A DNA stretch of 64,000 bases from Maridesulfovibrio sp050916235 (GCF_050916235.1 NZ_CP104854.1:3224001-3288000); one strand, 5' to 3'. Shown: positions 1 through 8,594, numbered from the stretch's first letter. Notes: generated by a model not told the origin, from the letters alone. Made by a program: numbers and translations.

Positions 1-1977
1 TTGTTCTATACTGGTGTTTCTCACAAAATTGGTGAGGTTCATGACGGCGAAGCCACCATGGACTGGATGGTTCAGGAACAGGAACGCGGTATCACTATTA
101 CCAGTGCTGCCACCACCTGCTTCTGGAAAGATCACCGCATCAACATCATCGATACTCCCGGTCACGTTGACTTCACTATGGAAGTTGAGCGTGCTCTGCG
201 CGTACTCGACGGCGCCGTAGCCGTTTTCGACGCAGTTGCCGGTGTTGAACCTCAGTCTGAAACCGTTTGGCGTCAGGCTGACAGATATAAAGTTCCCCGT
301 ATGGCATTCGTCAACAAGATGGACCGTATCGGAGCAGACTTCTTCCGCTGTGTTGATATGCTCAAGGACCGTCTCGGCGCCAAAGCAGTTCCTCTTCAGA
401 TCCCCATCGGAGCTGAAGACGAATACAAAGGTGCAATTGACCTCGTAACCGGTAAGGCATTCACCTACACCGACGTCATGGGCAAGGATTACTCCGTTGA
501 AGAGATTCCTGCCGACATGATGGACCTTTACGAGTCCATGCGCCTTGAACTCATCGAAGCCATCGCAGAAGAAAACGAAGAACTTCTCGACAAGTACCTC
601 GGCGGTGAAGAACTCACCTCCGAAGAGATCGTAAAAGGCATCCGTCAGGCTACTATCAACCTGACCATCTGCCCCGTTCTCTGCGGTACCGCATTCAAGA
701 ACAAGGGCGTTCAGCCCCTGCTTGACGCTGTTGTAGATTATCTTCCTTCTCCGCTCGATATCCCCGCCATGGTCGGTGTAAATCCCGACAATGAGCAGGA
801 AATCCAGTGTCCCTGTGATGATGATCTGCCCCTTGCAGCTCTTTCCTTCAAGCTCATGACCGACCCCTTCGTCGGTCACCTGACCTTCCTGCGTCTCTAC
901 TCAGGTAAGATCGTTTCCGGTGATACCTTCATCAACGGAGCTACCGGCAAGAAAGAGCGTATCGGTCGTCTTCTGAAGATGCATGCTAACAAGCGTGAAG
1001 AAATCAAGGAAGCTTACGCAGGTGACATCGTCGCAGCTGTTGGTCTGAAGAACATGGCCACCGGCGACACTCTCTGTGAAATTAAGAGCCCCGTTGTGCT
1101 TGAGTCTCTCGATATCCCCGAACCGGTTATCGAAGTAGCCATCGAGCCCAAAACCAAGGCTGACCGCGATCTGCTCAGCCAGGCTCTTGCCAAGCTTGCC
1201 AAGGAAGACCCCTCTTTCCGCGTCAAAGGTGACGAGGAGACCGGTCAGACCCTTATTGCAGGTATGGGTGAACTTCACCTCGAAATCATCGTTGACCGCC
1301 TGCTGCGCGAGTTCAACGTAAACGCAAACGTAGGCGCACCCCGCGTTGCATACCGTGAAACCATCACCAAAAAGGTTGAAGTGGATCACAAGTACGCAAA
1401 GCAGTCCGGTGGTCGCGGTCAGTACGGTCATGTTGTCATCACCGTTGAGCCCAACACCGAGAGCGAATACGAATTCGTTGATGAAATCAAGGGTGGCGTA
1501 ATTCCCAAAGAATACATCCCCGCAGTCGACCGTGGTATCCACGATGCAATGAAGAACGGTGTAATGGCCGGCTTCCCGCTCGTAGACATCAAGGCAACCC
1601 TTACTTTCGGTTCCTACCACGATGTTGACTCCTCCGAACAGGCATTCTACATTGCCGGTTCTATGGCGCTTAAGGAAGCGGTTAAAAAGGCTTCTCCCCA
1701 GCTGCTCGAGCCCATCATGTCCGTTGAGGTTGTAACTCCTGAAGAGTACCTCGGCGACGTAATGGGTGACCTCAACGGCCGTCGCGGCCGTATCGGCAGC
1801 ATGGAATCCCGTGCGAACGCACAGGTTGTAAGATGCGATGTTCCTCTTAGCGAAATGTTCGGTTACGCAACCGACCTTCGTTCCAAGACTCAGGGACGTG
1901 CTACCTTCACCATGCAGTTCGACCACTACGAGCCTGTGCCGAACTCCATCGCCGAAGAGCTGATCAATAAAAATTAG
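1..1977 (+). CDS. fusA: Elongation factor G (5' end missing)
   Basis: Translocation GTPase that moves tRNA and mRNA through the ribosome. The frame is open from base 1, and the protein begins where EF-G is normally about 30 residues in, so the start codon and P-loop (G1) lie outside the window; the TTG at base 1 is an internal Leu codon. Visible from the first residue shown: the switch I RGITITSAATTC (29-40), G3 DTPGHVDF (51-58) and G4 NKMD (105-108), followed by domains II to V. The C-terminus is complete and ends in LINKN. The gene precedes the S10 operon, as in many bacteria where str and S10 clusters are joined, but a terminator hairpin follows it. Family assignment is certain; only the 5' boundary is unknown. 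Confidence 0.98.
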   Translation: MFYTGVSHKIGEVHDGEATMDWMVQEQERGITITSAATTCFWKDHRINIIDTPGHVDFTMEVERALRVLDGAVAVFDAVAGVEPQSETVWRQADRYKVPRMAFVNKMDRIGADFFRCVDMLKDRLGAKAVPLQIPIGAEDEYKGAIDLVTGKAFTYTDVMGKDYSVEEIPADMMDLYESMRLELIEAIAEENEELLDKYLGGEELTSEEIVKGIRQATINLTICPVLCGTAFKNKGVQPLLDAVVDYLPSPLDIPAMVGVNPDNEQEIQCPCDDDLPLAALSFKLMTDPFVGHLTFLRLYSGKIVSGDTFINGATGKKERIGRLLKMHANKREEIKEAYAGDIVAAVGLKNMATGDTLCEIKSPVVLESLDIPEPVIEVAIEPKTKADRDLLSQALAKLAKEDPSFRVKGDEETGQTLIAGMGELHLEIIVDRLLREFNVNANVGAPRVAYRETITKKVEVDHKYAKQSGGRGQYGHVVITVEPNTESEYEFVDEIKGGVIPKEYIPAVDRGIHDAMKNGVMAGFPLVDIKATLTFGSYHDVDSSEQAFYIAGSMALKEAVKKASPQLLEPIMSVEVVTPEEYLGDVMGDLNGRRGRIGSMESRANAQVVRCDVPLSEMFGYATDLRSKTQGRATFTMQFDHYEPVPNSIAEELINKN

Positions 1978-2032
1978 ATTAAATTTAATTTTAAGCTGAT
2001 TTTTGCTTGACAGCTGCACTTAAAAAGCAGTA

Positions 2033-2073
2033 AACCTCCCGGACCCATAGTGTTCGGGAGGTTCCTATTTTTT
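2033..2073 (+). terminator. Terminator after fusA
   Basis: A 9-bp stem (AACCTCCCG at 2033-2041 with CGGGAGGTT at 2055-2063) is followed by CCTATTTTTT. It should end fusA transcripts and separate the str-type genes from the S10 operon, so rpsJ probably has its own promoter or depends on partial read-through. Confidence 0.8.
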
Positions 2074-2223
2074 ACGGGAACCACCCCGTGAAACCACAGA
2101 GATAAGGTATAAGGTCCGGCATGCTGGCTGGACGACCATACCAGGCCGGGAAGGACACACCTCACAATCCTTTTTACCGTTGCAAGTAAGGGCCGTCTCT
2201 GAATCTAATTAGGAGAAATTGAC
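2074..2223 (+). promoter_or_regulatory. Untranslated leader of the S10 operon
   Basis: About 150 bases between the fusA terminator and rpsJ hold no gene. Seen here: a small hairpin (ACGGG at 2074-2078 with CCCGT at 2085-2089), a GTCC/GGAC pairing around 2119-2137, and the rpsJ Shine-Dalgarno AGGAG near 2210. S10 operons in other bacteria are controlled by L4 binding to a structured leader; whether this leader does the same is inference. No convincing -35/-10 pair was found. Confidence 0.3.
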
Positions 2224-2541
2224 ATGGTTTCTATGACTAGTGATCGTATCAGGATCAAGCTCAAGGCATACGATTACCGTATCCTTGATAAGGCAGTTAC
2301 CGAGATTGTGGACACAGCCCGCAATACCGGAGCCGCTATCGCCGGTCCCATCCCTCTGCCCACCCAGGTACAGCGCACCACAATTCAGCGCTCCGTACAC
2401 GTAGACAAAAAGTCTCGTGAGCAGTTTGAGATGCGGATCCACAAGCGTCTGCTTGACATTCTTGAACCCACCCAGCAGACCGTTGACGCGCTTGGCAAGC
2501 TGAGCCTGCCTGCTGGCGTTGACGTTGAAATCAAGCTCTAG
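2224..2541 (+). CDS. rpsJ: 30S ribosomal protein S10 (NusE)
   Basis: Head-domain protein of the small subunit, also the NusE partner of NusB and NusG in antitermination. The 105-residue product matches the usual length, with the S10 core (KLKAYDYRILDKAV, GPIPLPTQVQRTTIQRSVH) intact. The start at 2224 is placed by AGGAG about ten bases upstream; a second in-frame ATG three codons later (2233) is possible. It is the first gene of a co-directional ribosomal operon and its TAG is followed 13 bases later by rplC. Confidence 0.97.
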   Translation: MVSMTSDRIRIKLKAYDYRILDKAVTEIVDTARNTGAAIAGPIPLPTQVQRTTIQRSVHVDKKSREQFEMRIHKRLLDILEPTQQTVDALGKLSLPAGVDVEIKL

Positions 2542-2554
2542 GGAGGGATTCAAC

Positions 2555-3187
2555 ATGGCAAAAACTATCGGATTACTCGGTAAAAAACTGGGCATGACCC
2601 GCGTCTTCGCTGACGACGGAACCATCGTGCCTGTTACTGTTCTCGAAGTCGGTCCCTGTCCTGTTATGCAGGTCAAGACCGAAGAGAAGGAAGGCTATAA
2701 CGCCATCCAGCTCGGCTACGACGCTCTTCCTGAGCGCAAGATCAACAAACCCACTAAAGGTCACCAGGAAAAGGCCGGTAAAGGCTTTTACCGTCACCTG
2801 CGTGAGTTTCCCCTTGAATCCGTAGCTGAGTACGAACTGGGCCAGGAAATTTCCGTGGATATCTTTACCGCAGGTGAAAAGGTCAAAGTTACCGGCACCT
2901 CCAAGGGTAAAGGCTTCCAGGGTGTTATGAAGCGCTGGAACTTCAGCGGTCTTCGTGCAACTCACGGTGCTGAAAAGGTACACCGTTCTCCTGGTTCCAT
3001 CGGCCACGCTACTTTCCCTGGTAAAGTCTTCAAAGGCAAGAAAATGCCCGGTCAGATGGGTAATGAGCGCGTTACTGTTTCCAACATTGAAATCGTAGAC
3101 GTTCGCGCCGAGGAAAATGTTCTCGTGGTTAAGGGACAGGTTCCCGGCCCCAAGAACGGCTTGGTGATGATCCGCAAGACCCGCTAG
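2555..3187 (+). CDS. rplC: 50S ribosomal protein L3
   Basis: Early-assembly large-subunit protein that binds 23S rRNA near the peptidyl transferase centre. The start MAKTIGLLGKKLGMTRVF at 2555 follows GGGAGGG and agrees with L3 N-termini; a longer frame reaching back into rpsJ (2519) is not used. The 210-residue product has the central loop motif GVMKRWNFSG and HRSPGSIG that approach the catalytic centre. Second gene of the S10 operon, 11 bases ahead of rplD. Confidence 0.97.
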   Translation: MAKTIGLLGKKLGMTRVFADDGTIVPVTVLEVGPCPVMQVKTEEKEGYNAIQLGYDALPERKINKPTKGHQEKAGKGFYRHLREFPLESVAEYELGQEISVDIFTAGEKVKVTGTSKGKGFQGVMKRWNFSGLRATHGAEKVHRSPGSIGHATFPGKVFKGKKMPGQMGNERVTVSNIEIVDVRAEENVLVVKGQVPGPKNGLVMIRKTR

Positions 3188-3198
3188 AGGAATAAAAA

Positions 3199-3819
3199 AT
3201 GGCTACCATTACTATATATGATCAGACTAAAAAGGAAGTCGGGAGCATGGATCTGGCTCCGGAAATTTTTGAAGTTCCGGTCAAGCCCGAAATCCTGCAC
3301 CTGGTTGTCCGTGCACAGCTTGCTGCCAAACGCCAAGGAACTCACGCCACCAAAACCCGTGGCATGAAGAGTGGCGGTGGTGCAAAACCCTGGCGCCAGA
3401 AAGGTACCGGTCGTGCACGTTCCGGTTCCTCCCGCTCACCCCTGTGGCGTGGCGGTGGAGTAACCTTCGGACCCCAGCCCCGCGACTACTCCTTCAAGGT
3501 TAATAAAAAGGTCCGCCGTCTTGCTCTCAAGATGGCCCTCACCGCCAGATTCAGCGAAGAACAGCTGATGGTTGTGAACAACATCGACCTTCCCGAGATC
3601 AAGACCAAGCTCTTCGTAGAAGTAGCCGAAGCTCTGGGTCTCAACAAAGCCTTGATCGTCGTCAAGGACGCAGATAACAAACTCCTCCTTTCTGCGAGGA
3701 ACATCCCCGGCATTAAGCTCATCTCTGCCGATCAGCTGAATGTTTATGACATTCTGAAGGCTCGTCAGGTTGTAATGCTTGAGAACGCAGCACAGGACCT
3801 GCAGGAGAGGTTGAAATAG
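3199..3819 (+). CDS. rplD: 50S ribosomal protein L4
   Basis: L4 lines the nascent-peptide exit tunnel through a long basic loop, visible here at about residues 45-95 (GTHATKTRGMKSGGGAKPWR, then QKGTGRARSGSSRSPLWRGG). The product is 206 residues, the normal size. In E. coli L4 also represses the S10 operon by acting on its leader; the untranslated stretch before rpsJ would be the place to look, but nothing in the sequence proves that here. Two bases separate it from rplW. Confidence 0.97.
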   Translation: MATITIYDQTKKEVGSMDLAPEIFEVPVKPEILHLVVRAQLAAKRQGTHATKTRGMKSGGGAKPWRQKGTGRARSGSSRSPLWRGGGVTFGPQPRDYSFKVNKKVRRLALKMALTARFSEEQLMVVNNIDLPEIKTKLFVEVAEALGLNKALIVVKDADNKLLLSARNIPGIKLISADQLNVYDILKARQVVMLENAAQDLQERLK

Positions 3820-3821
3820 TC

Positions 3822-4112
3822 ATGGACTATACTCAGATTCTTATCAAACCGGTCATTTCGGAAAAGGCCACTGACATCAAAGAATCCTCCAATCAGGTAA
3901 CATTCTTTGTGCTGCCTTCTGCCAATAAGACTGAAGTCAAGAAAGCAGTTGAAAATGCTTTTGACGTAAAGGTTGATTCCGTACGCATCGTACGTAAAAG
4001 ACCCGGTCTCCGCAGAAAGTTCGGCCGTGTTGTAGGTAAGCTTTCCGGCTACAAAAAAGCCTATGTAAAGCTTTCCGAAGGCGAAAAAATCGAATTCTTC
4101 GAAGGAGTTTAA
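3822..4112 (+). CDS. rplW: 50S ribosomal protein L23
   Basis: L23 sits at the exit-tunnel rim and is the docking point for trigger factor and the signal recognition particle. The 96-residue protein has the expected N-terminal KPVISEKATD motif and the RRKFGRVVGK loop. It starts two bases after rplD and stops three bases before rplB, consistent with translational coupling in the S10 operon. Confidence 0.97.
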   Translation: MDYTQILIKPVISEKATDIKESSNQVTFFVLPSANKTEVKKAVENAFDVKVDSVRIVRKRPGLRRKFGRVVGKLSGYKKAYVKLSEGEKIEFFEGV

Positions 4113-4115
4113 GAG

Positions 4116-4946
4116 ATGGCTACTCGTAAACTGAAGCCGACCTCCGCTGGTCGCCGGTTCCAGACTATCTCCACCTTTGAGGAGATCACAAAGTCTACTC
4201 CGGAAAAGTCCCTTACCAAAGGGCTGACCAAAAAGGCCGGAAGAAACAACAACGGCAGGGTTACTTCCCGTCGTCGTGGCGGTGGCGTAAAACGTCTTTA
4301 CCGTATCATCGACTTCAAACGTAACAAGGTTGAAGTACCTGCAACCGTTGCTGCAATCGAATATGATCCCAACAGAAGCGCACGCATCGCTCTGCTGCAC
4401 TACGCAGACGGTGAAAAGCGCTACATTCTTGCTCCCGTTGGCCTCAACAAGGGCGACAAGATCCTCGCAGGTGAAGGTGCCGACATTAAGCCCGGCAACG
4501 CTCTTCTGCTCAAGAATATCCCTGTTGGTACTGTTGTACACAATATAGAATTGTACCCCGGCAAAGGCGGCCAGTTCTGCCGCGCTGCCGGAACCTATGC
4601 CCAGCTTATCGCTAAAGAAGGCAAGTACGCTCTGTTGCGCATGCCCTCCGGCGAGGTTCGCAAGGTTCTCGCAACCTGCTGCGCCACTGTTGGACAGGTG
4701 GGTAACATCCACCACGAAAACATTACTCTTGGTAAAGCAGGACGTAACCGCTGGCTTGGTCGCAGACCTAAAGTTCGCGGTGTTGCTATGAACCCGGTCG
4801 ATCACCCCCTCGGTGGTGGTGAAGGTCGCAGTTCCGGTGGCAGACACCCAGTCTCTCCTTGGGGTATGCCTGCTAAGGGATACAAGACCCGCAGTAAGAA
4901 GAAACCTTCTTCCAAGCTCATCGTTAAACGCCGCGGGCAGAAGTAG
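4116..4946 (+). CDS. rplB: 50S ribosomal protein L2
   Basis: One of the most conserved large-subunit proteins, needed for subunit joining and peptidyl transfer. The 276 residues are full length. The C-terminal signature GVAMNPVDHPLGGGEGRSSG followed by GRHPVSPWG is intact, including the conserved His of the NPVDHP segment near the catalytic centre. The C-terminal basic tail (KKPSSKLIVKRRGQK) is typical. It lies between rplW and rpsS with short spacers. Confidence 0.98.
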   Translation: MATRKLKPTSAGRRFQTISTFEEITKSTPEKSLTKGLTKKAGRNNNGRVTSRRRGGGVKRLYRIIDFKRNKVEVPATVAAIEYDPNRSARIALLHYADGEKRYILAPVGLNKGDKILAGEGADIKPGNALLLKNIPVGTVVHNIELYPGKGGQFCRAAGTYAQLIAKEGKYALLRMPSGEVRKVLATCCATVGQVGNIHHENITLGKAGRNRWLGRRPKVRGVAMNPVDHPLGGGEGRSSGGRHPVSPWGMPAKGYKTRSKKKPSSKLIVKRRGQK

Positions 4947-4955
4947 GAGACTGTA

Positions 4956-5237
4956 ATGCCAAGATCACTGAAAAAAGGCCCGTTTATTGACGATCATCTG
5001 CTTAAAAAGGTCGTTAAAGCTCAGGAATCAGGTGACCGCAAGGTTATCCAGACCTGGTCCCGTCGCTCTACCATCATTCCTGAAATGGTTGGTTTGACCT
5101 TCGCAGTTCACAATGGCCGTAAGTTTATTCCTGTATTCGTGACCGAAAACATGGTAGGACATAAATTGGGCGAATTCTCCCCCACCCGTACCTACTACGG
5201 CCACGCTGCGGATAAGAAAAGCAAGGCCAAACGCTAG
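4956..5237 (+). CDS. rpsS: 30S ribosomal protein S19
   Basis: S19 binds 16S rRNA in the head with S13. The 93-residue product starts MPRSLKKGPFIDDHLLKKV and contains WSRRSTIIPEMVG and HKLGEFSPTRTYYGHAADKK, all family hallmarks. A GGAGA motif precedes the start. It is followed after 13 bases by rplV in the standard S10-operon order. Confidence 0.97.
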   Translation: MPRSLKKGPFIDDHLLKKVVKAQESGDRKVIQTWSRRSTIIPEMVGLTFAVHNGRKFIPVFVTENMVGHKLGEFSPTRTYYGHAADKKSKAKR

Positions 5238-5250
5238 AAGGTGTTGAGCA

Positions 5251-5586
5251 ATGGAAGCAAGAGCTATTGCAAAATATATGCGCATCTCCGCTAGGAAGGT
5301 GCGTCTGGTAGCGGAAAACATCAAGGGAAAGCCTGTTGAGGAAGCCCTCAACATTCTGAAGTTCACCCCTAAAAAGGGTGCTGAAATGCTCAGTAAAGTG
5401 CTTTATTCTGCAGTTGCTAACGCAGAGCAGATTCCCGGAGTGGATGTTGACTCTCTTCGCGTGGACACAGTCAAAGTTGACGAAGGTCCCACCTGGAAGA
5501 GGATTCAGCCCAGGGCTATGGGTCGTGCGTATCGCATTCGCAAGCGCACCAGCCATATAACCATCGTAGTTAAAGAAATAGGGTAG
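5251..5586 (+). CDS. rplV: 50S ribosomal protein L22
   Basis: L22 has a globular surface domain and a beta-hairpin that narrows the exit tunnel beside L4. The 111-residue protein begins MEARAIAKYMRISARKVRLV and keeps the hairpin region (WKRIQPRAMGRAYRIRKRTS) and the ITIVVKE C-terminus. AAGGTG lies upstream of the start. The TAG is four bases before the rpsC start. Confidence 0.97.
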   Translation: MEARAIAKYMRISARKVRLVAENIKGKPVEEALNILKFTPKKGAEMLSKVLYSAVANAEQIPGVDVDSLRVDTVKVDEGPTWKRIQPRAMGRAYRIRKRTSHITIVVKEIG

Positions 5587-5590
5587 TGTC

Positions 5591-6232
5591 ATGGGTCAGA
5601 AAGTACATCCATACGGCTTCAGACTTGGATACACCAAGAACTGGCTTTCCAGATGGTTCAGCAACAAGGACTATCCCGCTTTCGTCTATGAAGATGACGG
5701 CATTCGTAAATATGTGAAAGAAAAACTCTTTCACGCAGGGGTTTCCAAGATCGAGATCGAACGTGCCGGCGGCAAGATTCGTCTGATCATCCACACCGCA
5801 CGTCCCGGTATCATCATCGGCCGTAAAGGTGTTGAAATCGAAAAACTGCGTGAAGATCTTCGTAGAAAATTCAATAAAGAATTCGCTCTCGAAGTAAGTG
5901 AAATCCGCCGTCCGGAAACCGACGCGCAGCTCGTTGCAGAGAACATCGCTCAGCAGCTTGAGCGCCGTGTGGCTTTCCGTCGCGCCATGAAGCGCATTGT
6001 GGGCCTCGCCCAGAAGTTCGGCGCAGAGGGCATCAAAGTGGCTTGTGCCGGCCGTCTCGCCGGTGCTGAAATCGCACGTACCGAATGGTACCGCGAAGGC
6101 CGTGTGCCCCTTCAGACTCTCAGAGCCGACATCGATTACGGTGTAGCACGTGCCAATACCACTTACGGTGTTATCGGCATCAAGGTCTGGATCTTCAAAG
6201 GTGAAATTCTTGACCACGAGGTGGACCAGTAA
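5591..6232 (+). CDS. rpsC: 30S ribosomal protein S3
   Basis: S3 shapes the mRNA entry tunnel with S4 and S5. The product has 213 residues, with the N-terminal MGQKVHPYGFRLGYTKNW, a KH domain whose loop is GIIIGRKGVEIEKL (about residues 74-87), and the C-terminal RADIDYGVARANTTYGVIGI. Its TAA overlaps the rplP ATG by one base (TAATG), so the two are probably translationally coupled. Confidence 0.97.
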   Translation: MGQKVHPYGFRLGYTKNWLSRWFSNKDYPAFVYEDDGIRKYVKEKLFHAGVSKIEIERAGGKIRLIIHTARPGIIIGRKGVEIEKLREDLRRKFNKEFALEVSEIRRPETDAQLVAENIAQQLERRVAFRRAMKRIVGLAQKFGAEGIKVACAGRLAGAEIARTEWYREGRVPLQTLRADIDYGVARANTTYGVIGIKVWIFKGEILDHEVDQ

Positions 6233-6645
6233 TGTTATCACCTAAGAAAGTTAAATTCCGTAAGTGTCAGAAAGGTCGCCTGAAAGGTAAAGCACAGCGT
6301 GGTTCCAATATCGCATTTGGCGATATCGCCATCAAGACTCTGGAACACGGCAAGCTGAGCAACAACCAGATTGAAGCAGCACGTATCGCAATCATGCGTC
6401 ATATCAAGCGTGGCGGTCAGGTATGGATCAGGGTTTTCCCCGATAAACCTGTTACTGCCAAGCCTGCTGAAGTCAGACAGGGTAAAGGTAAAGGTTCCCC
6501 GGTCGGTTGGTGCGCTCCGGTTAAGCCCGGTCGCATTCTTTACGAAGTTAAGGGCGTCGACATTGAACTGGCCAGAGAAGCTCTGGTCCGTGCATCACAC
6601 AAGCTTCCTGTCAAGACTGCAATTGTAGTTAAGGAGGGATTGTAA
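6232..6645 (+). CDS. rplP: 50S ribosomal protein L16
   Basis: L16 lies near the A-site tRNA and the 5S rRNA contact zone and is a late assembly protein. The 137-residue product begins MLSPKKVKFRKCQKGRLKG and carries the conserved KGKGSPVGWCAPVKPGRILYEV segment in two adjoining parts. Start shares one base with the rpsC stop. One base separates its stop from rpmC. Confidence 0.97.
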   Translation: MLSPKKVKFRKCQKGRLKGKAQRGSNIAFGDIAIKTLEHGKLSNNQIEAARIAIMRHIKRGGQVWIRVFPDKPVTAKPAEVRQGKGKGSPVGWCAPVKPGRILYEVKGVDIELAREALVRASHKLPVKTAIVVKEGL

Positions 6646-6646
6646 A

Positions 6647-6841
6647 ATGAAAGCCAATGAACTTCGTGAACTCGACAGCGCTGCTCTGAACGAGAAGCTT
6701 GCTGAAGCTCGCAAAGAGCTCTTCAACCTTCGTTTCCAGCACGCAACCGCACAGCTGGAAAACACCCAGAGACTGTCCGTTGTCAAGAAAGACATCGCAA
6801 AGATCCTCACCGTACAGCGTGAAAAGGAACTGGGAGCATAA
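6647..6841 (+). CDS. rpmC: 50S ribosomal protein L29
   Basis: Small helical-hairpin protein at the exit-tunnel rim next to L23. The 64 residues match the family (MKANELRELDSAALNEKLAE, then LRFQHATAQLENTQRL). A strong GGAGG lies inside the end of rplP just before the start. Followed three bases later by rpsQ. Confidence 0.96.
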   Translation: MKANELRELDSAALNEKLAEARKELFNLRFQHATAQLENTQRLSVVKKDIAKILTVQREKELGA

Positions 6842-6844
6842 GCC

Positions 6845-7111
6845 ATGGCAGAGCTTAATCTGAAAGGAAACAGGCGCGTGCTTACCGGAGTGGTAATCAG
6901 CGACAAGAGCGACAAGACTATCGTTGTTCGCGTTGAGACCCTCGTAAAGCACCCCCTGTATAAAAAATTCATTCGTCGCCACACCAAATTCATGGCACAC
7001 GATCCTGCTAATGAATGCGGTATCGGCGATAAGGTACAGATTGTTGAATTCCGCCCCCTTAGCCGGCGCAAAAGGTGGCATTTAGATAAAATACTGGAAA
7101 AAGCAGTTTAG
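6845..7111 (+). CDS. rpsQ: 30S ribosomal protein S17
   Basis: Primary 16S rRNA-binding protein of the body, with an OB fold. The 88-residue protein contains LTGVVISDKSDKTIVVRVET, the KHPLYKKFIRR loop and the RPLSRRKRWHL C-terminal segment. It follows rpmC by three bases and precedes rplN by ten. Confidence 0.96.
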   Translation: MAELNLKGNRRVLTGVVISDKSDKTIVVRVETLVKHPLYKKFIRRHTKFMAHDPANECGIGDKVQIVEFRPLSRRKRWHLDKILEKAV

Positions 7112-7121
7112 GGGATAAGCT

Positions 7122-7490
7122 ATGATTCAGGTAGAATCTAATCTTGACGTAGCAGACAACTCTGGTGCCAAAAAAGTATCTTGTATCAAGGTACTTGGAG
7201 GCTCTAAGAGACGCTACGCCAGTGTCGGAGACATTATTGTAGTTTCCGTTCAGGAAGCGATGCCCCATTCCAAAGTGAAGAAGGGCGCTGTGATGAAGGC
7301 TGTCGTTGTTCGCACCAAGAAAGAAATTGGTCGCCCCGACGGTTCCTACATCAAGTTCGACAATAACTCTGCCGTTCTTCTGAACAACTCAATGGAACCT
7401 CTGGGTACCCGTATTTTCGGGCCCGTAGCAAGAGAACTCAGAGCCGCTGGCTTCATGAAGATCGTTTCTCTCGCTCCTGAGGTTCTGTAA
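7122..7490 (+). CDS. rplN: 50S ribosomal protein L14
   Basis: L14 forms an intersubunit bridge and is the docking site of the silencing factor RsfS. The product has the standard 122 residues: N-terminal MIQVESNLDVADNSGAKKV, the basic RTKKEIGRPDGSYIKFDNN loop, and GTRIFGPVARELR near the C-terminus. It is the first gene of what is the spc operon in E. coli; here the spacing from rpsQ is only ten bases, so one transcript probably covers both. Confidence 0.97.
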   Translation: MIQVESNLDVADNSGAKKVSCIKVLGGSKRRYASVGDIIVVSVQEAMPHSKVKKGAVMKAVVVRTKKEIGRPDGSYIKFDNNSAVLLNNSMEPLGTRIFGPVARELRAAGFMKIVSLAPEVL

Positions 7491-7515
7491 TCCTTATCAC
7501 AAGAAGGTATACGGC

Positions 7516-7833
7516 ATGAACAAGATACATGTTGATGACAAAGTTATGGTCATCGCCGGCAAGGATAAGGGGAAGATCGGTAAGGTCCTCAAGATCAACC
7601 GCAAGAAGGACACTGTCCTTGTTGAGCAGGTTAATATGGTTTCCAGGCACACCAAGCCGAACCCCTATGCAAACCAGCCCGGCGGTATTGTTGAGAAAGA
7701 AGCCCCTGTTCACATTTCTAACATTCAGGTTGTGTGCCCTGCTTGCACCAAAGCAACCCGAGTTGGAATTCGTGAGACCGAAGACGGAAAAAACATCCGT
7801 TTTTGTAAAAAATGTAACGAAATCATCGACTAG
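7516..7833 (+). CDS. rplX: 50S ribosomal protein L24, zinc-binding form
   Basis: Assembly-initiator protein of the 50S subunit with an N-terminal KOW motif (VMVIAGKDKGKIGKVLKINR). The 105 residues include a C-terminal CPAC (C74, C77) and CKKC (C97, C100) pair, which would bind one zinc ion as in other Cys-containing L24 proteins. Start follows AGAAGG. Short spacer to rplE. Confidence 0.96.
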   Translation: MNKIHVDDKVMVIAGKDKGKIGKVLKINRKKDTVLVEQVNMVSRHTKPNPYANQPGGIVEKEAPVHISNIQVVCPACTKATRVGIRETEDGKNIRFCKKCNEIID

Positions 7834-7842
7834 GGTTTTGCG

Positions 7843-8382
7843 ATGACACGTCTCGAAAAAATATACACGGACAAGGTCGCCCCGACTCTCAACAAAGAGT
7901 TCGGGTACAAGAGTTCGATGGAGATTCCCGGTATCAAGGCAATCTCTCTGAACATCGGACTCGGTGAAGCAAGCCAGAACTCAAAGCTCATCGATGGCGC
8001 TGTCGAAGAACTGACCGCACTTGCTGGTCAGAAGGCAGTTGTCACAAGAGCGAAAAAGTCAATTGCAGCTTTCAAGCTGCGTGAAGGAATGCCTGTAGGT
8101 GCCCGTGTGACTCTGCGTAGAGATCTCATGTGGGACTTCCTGGATAAGCTTATCAGCTTTGCACTCCCTCGCGTCCGCGACTTCCGCGGAATTCCTGACA
8201 AAGGCTTCGATGGCCGCGGCAACTTCACCCTGGGAATCAAGGAACTGACTATCTTTCCTGAGATTCAGCTCGACATGGTCGAGGTAACCAAAGGGATGAA
8301 CGTGACTATCGTCACCTCCGCTAAAACTGACAAAGAAGGCAAGATGCTCCTCGAGCTTCTTGGAATGCCCTTCAAGAAATAG
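7843..8382 (+). CDS. rplE: 50S ribosomal protein L5
   Basis: L5 binds 5S rRNA and contacts the P-site tRNA. It is full length at 179 residues, with the N-terminal YTDKVAPTLNKEFGYKS, the VVTRAKKSIAAFKLREGMP segment and the RDFRGIPDKGFDGRGNFTLG loop. In E. coli S8 represses the spc operon by binding rplE mRNA; no claim is made here. Confidence 0.97.
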   Translation: MTRLEKIYTDKVAPTLNKEFGYKSSMEIPGIKAISLNIGLGEASQNSKLIDGAVEELTALAGQKAVVTRAKKSIAAFKLREGMPVGARVTLRRDLMWDFLDKLISFALPRVRDFRGIPDKGFDGRGNFTLGIKELTIFPEIQLDMVEVTKGMNVTIVTSAKTDKEGKMLLELLGMPFKK

Positions 8383-8393
8383 GAGGATTCGTT

Positions 8394-8579
8394 TTGGCCA
8401 GGACAGCTTTGAAAGTTAAGGCAAAACGTCAGCCCAAGTTCAAGGTGCGCGAATATAACAGATGCCCCATTTGTGGACGTCCTCGTGCATTCCTGCGCAA
8501 ATACGGCGTCTGCCGTATTTGTTTCAGGGAAAAGGCCCTTGCGGGTGAACTTCCCGGCGTGCGTAAAGCCAGCTGGTAA
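8394..8579 (+). CDS. rpsN: 30S ribosomal protein S14, zinc-binding (type Z)
   Basis: Short 61-residue S14 of the zinc type, located in the 30S head. The four ligands are C24, C27, C40 and C43 (CPIC and CRIC). The start codon is TTG at 8394, supported by AGGAGG nine bases upstream and by the family N-terminus MARTALKVKA. Together with L24, S4 and L36 it makes this cluster rich in zinc-binding ribosomal proteins. Confidence 0.96.
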   Translation: MARTALKVKAKRQPKFKVREYNRCPICGRPRAFLRKYGVCRICFREKALAGELPGVRKASW

Positions 8580-8594
8580 TATAAGGAGTTTAAA

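Noticed and set aside
1..1977. TTG at base 1 as the start of fusA
   Set aside because: The protein lacks the EF-G P-loop and about 30 residues, so the codon is internal and the gene continues upstream of the window.
2116..2160. Resemblance to the SRP RNA core (ACCAGG...GGAAGGA)
   Set aside because: The conserved loop order and pairing of 4.5S RNA are not present; similarity is limited to a few bases.
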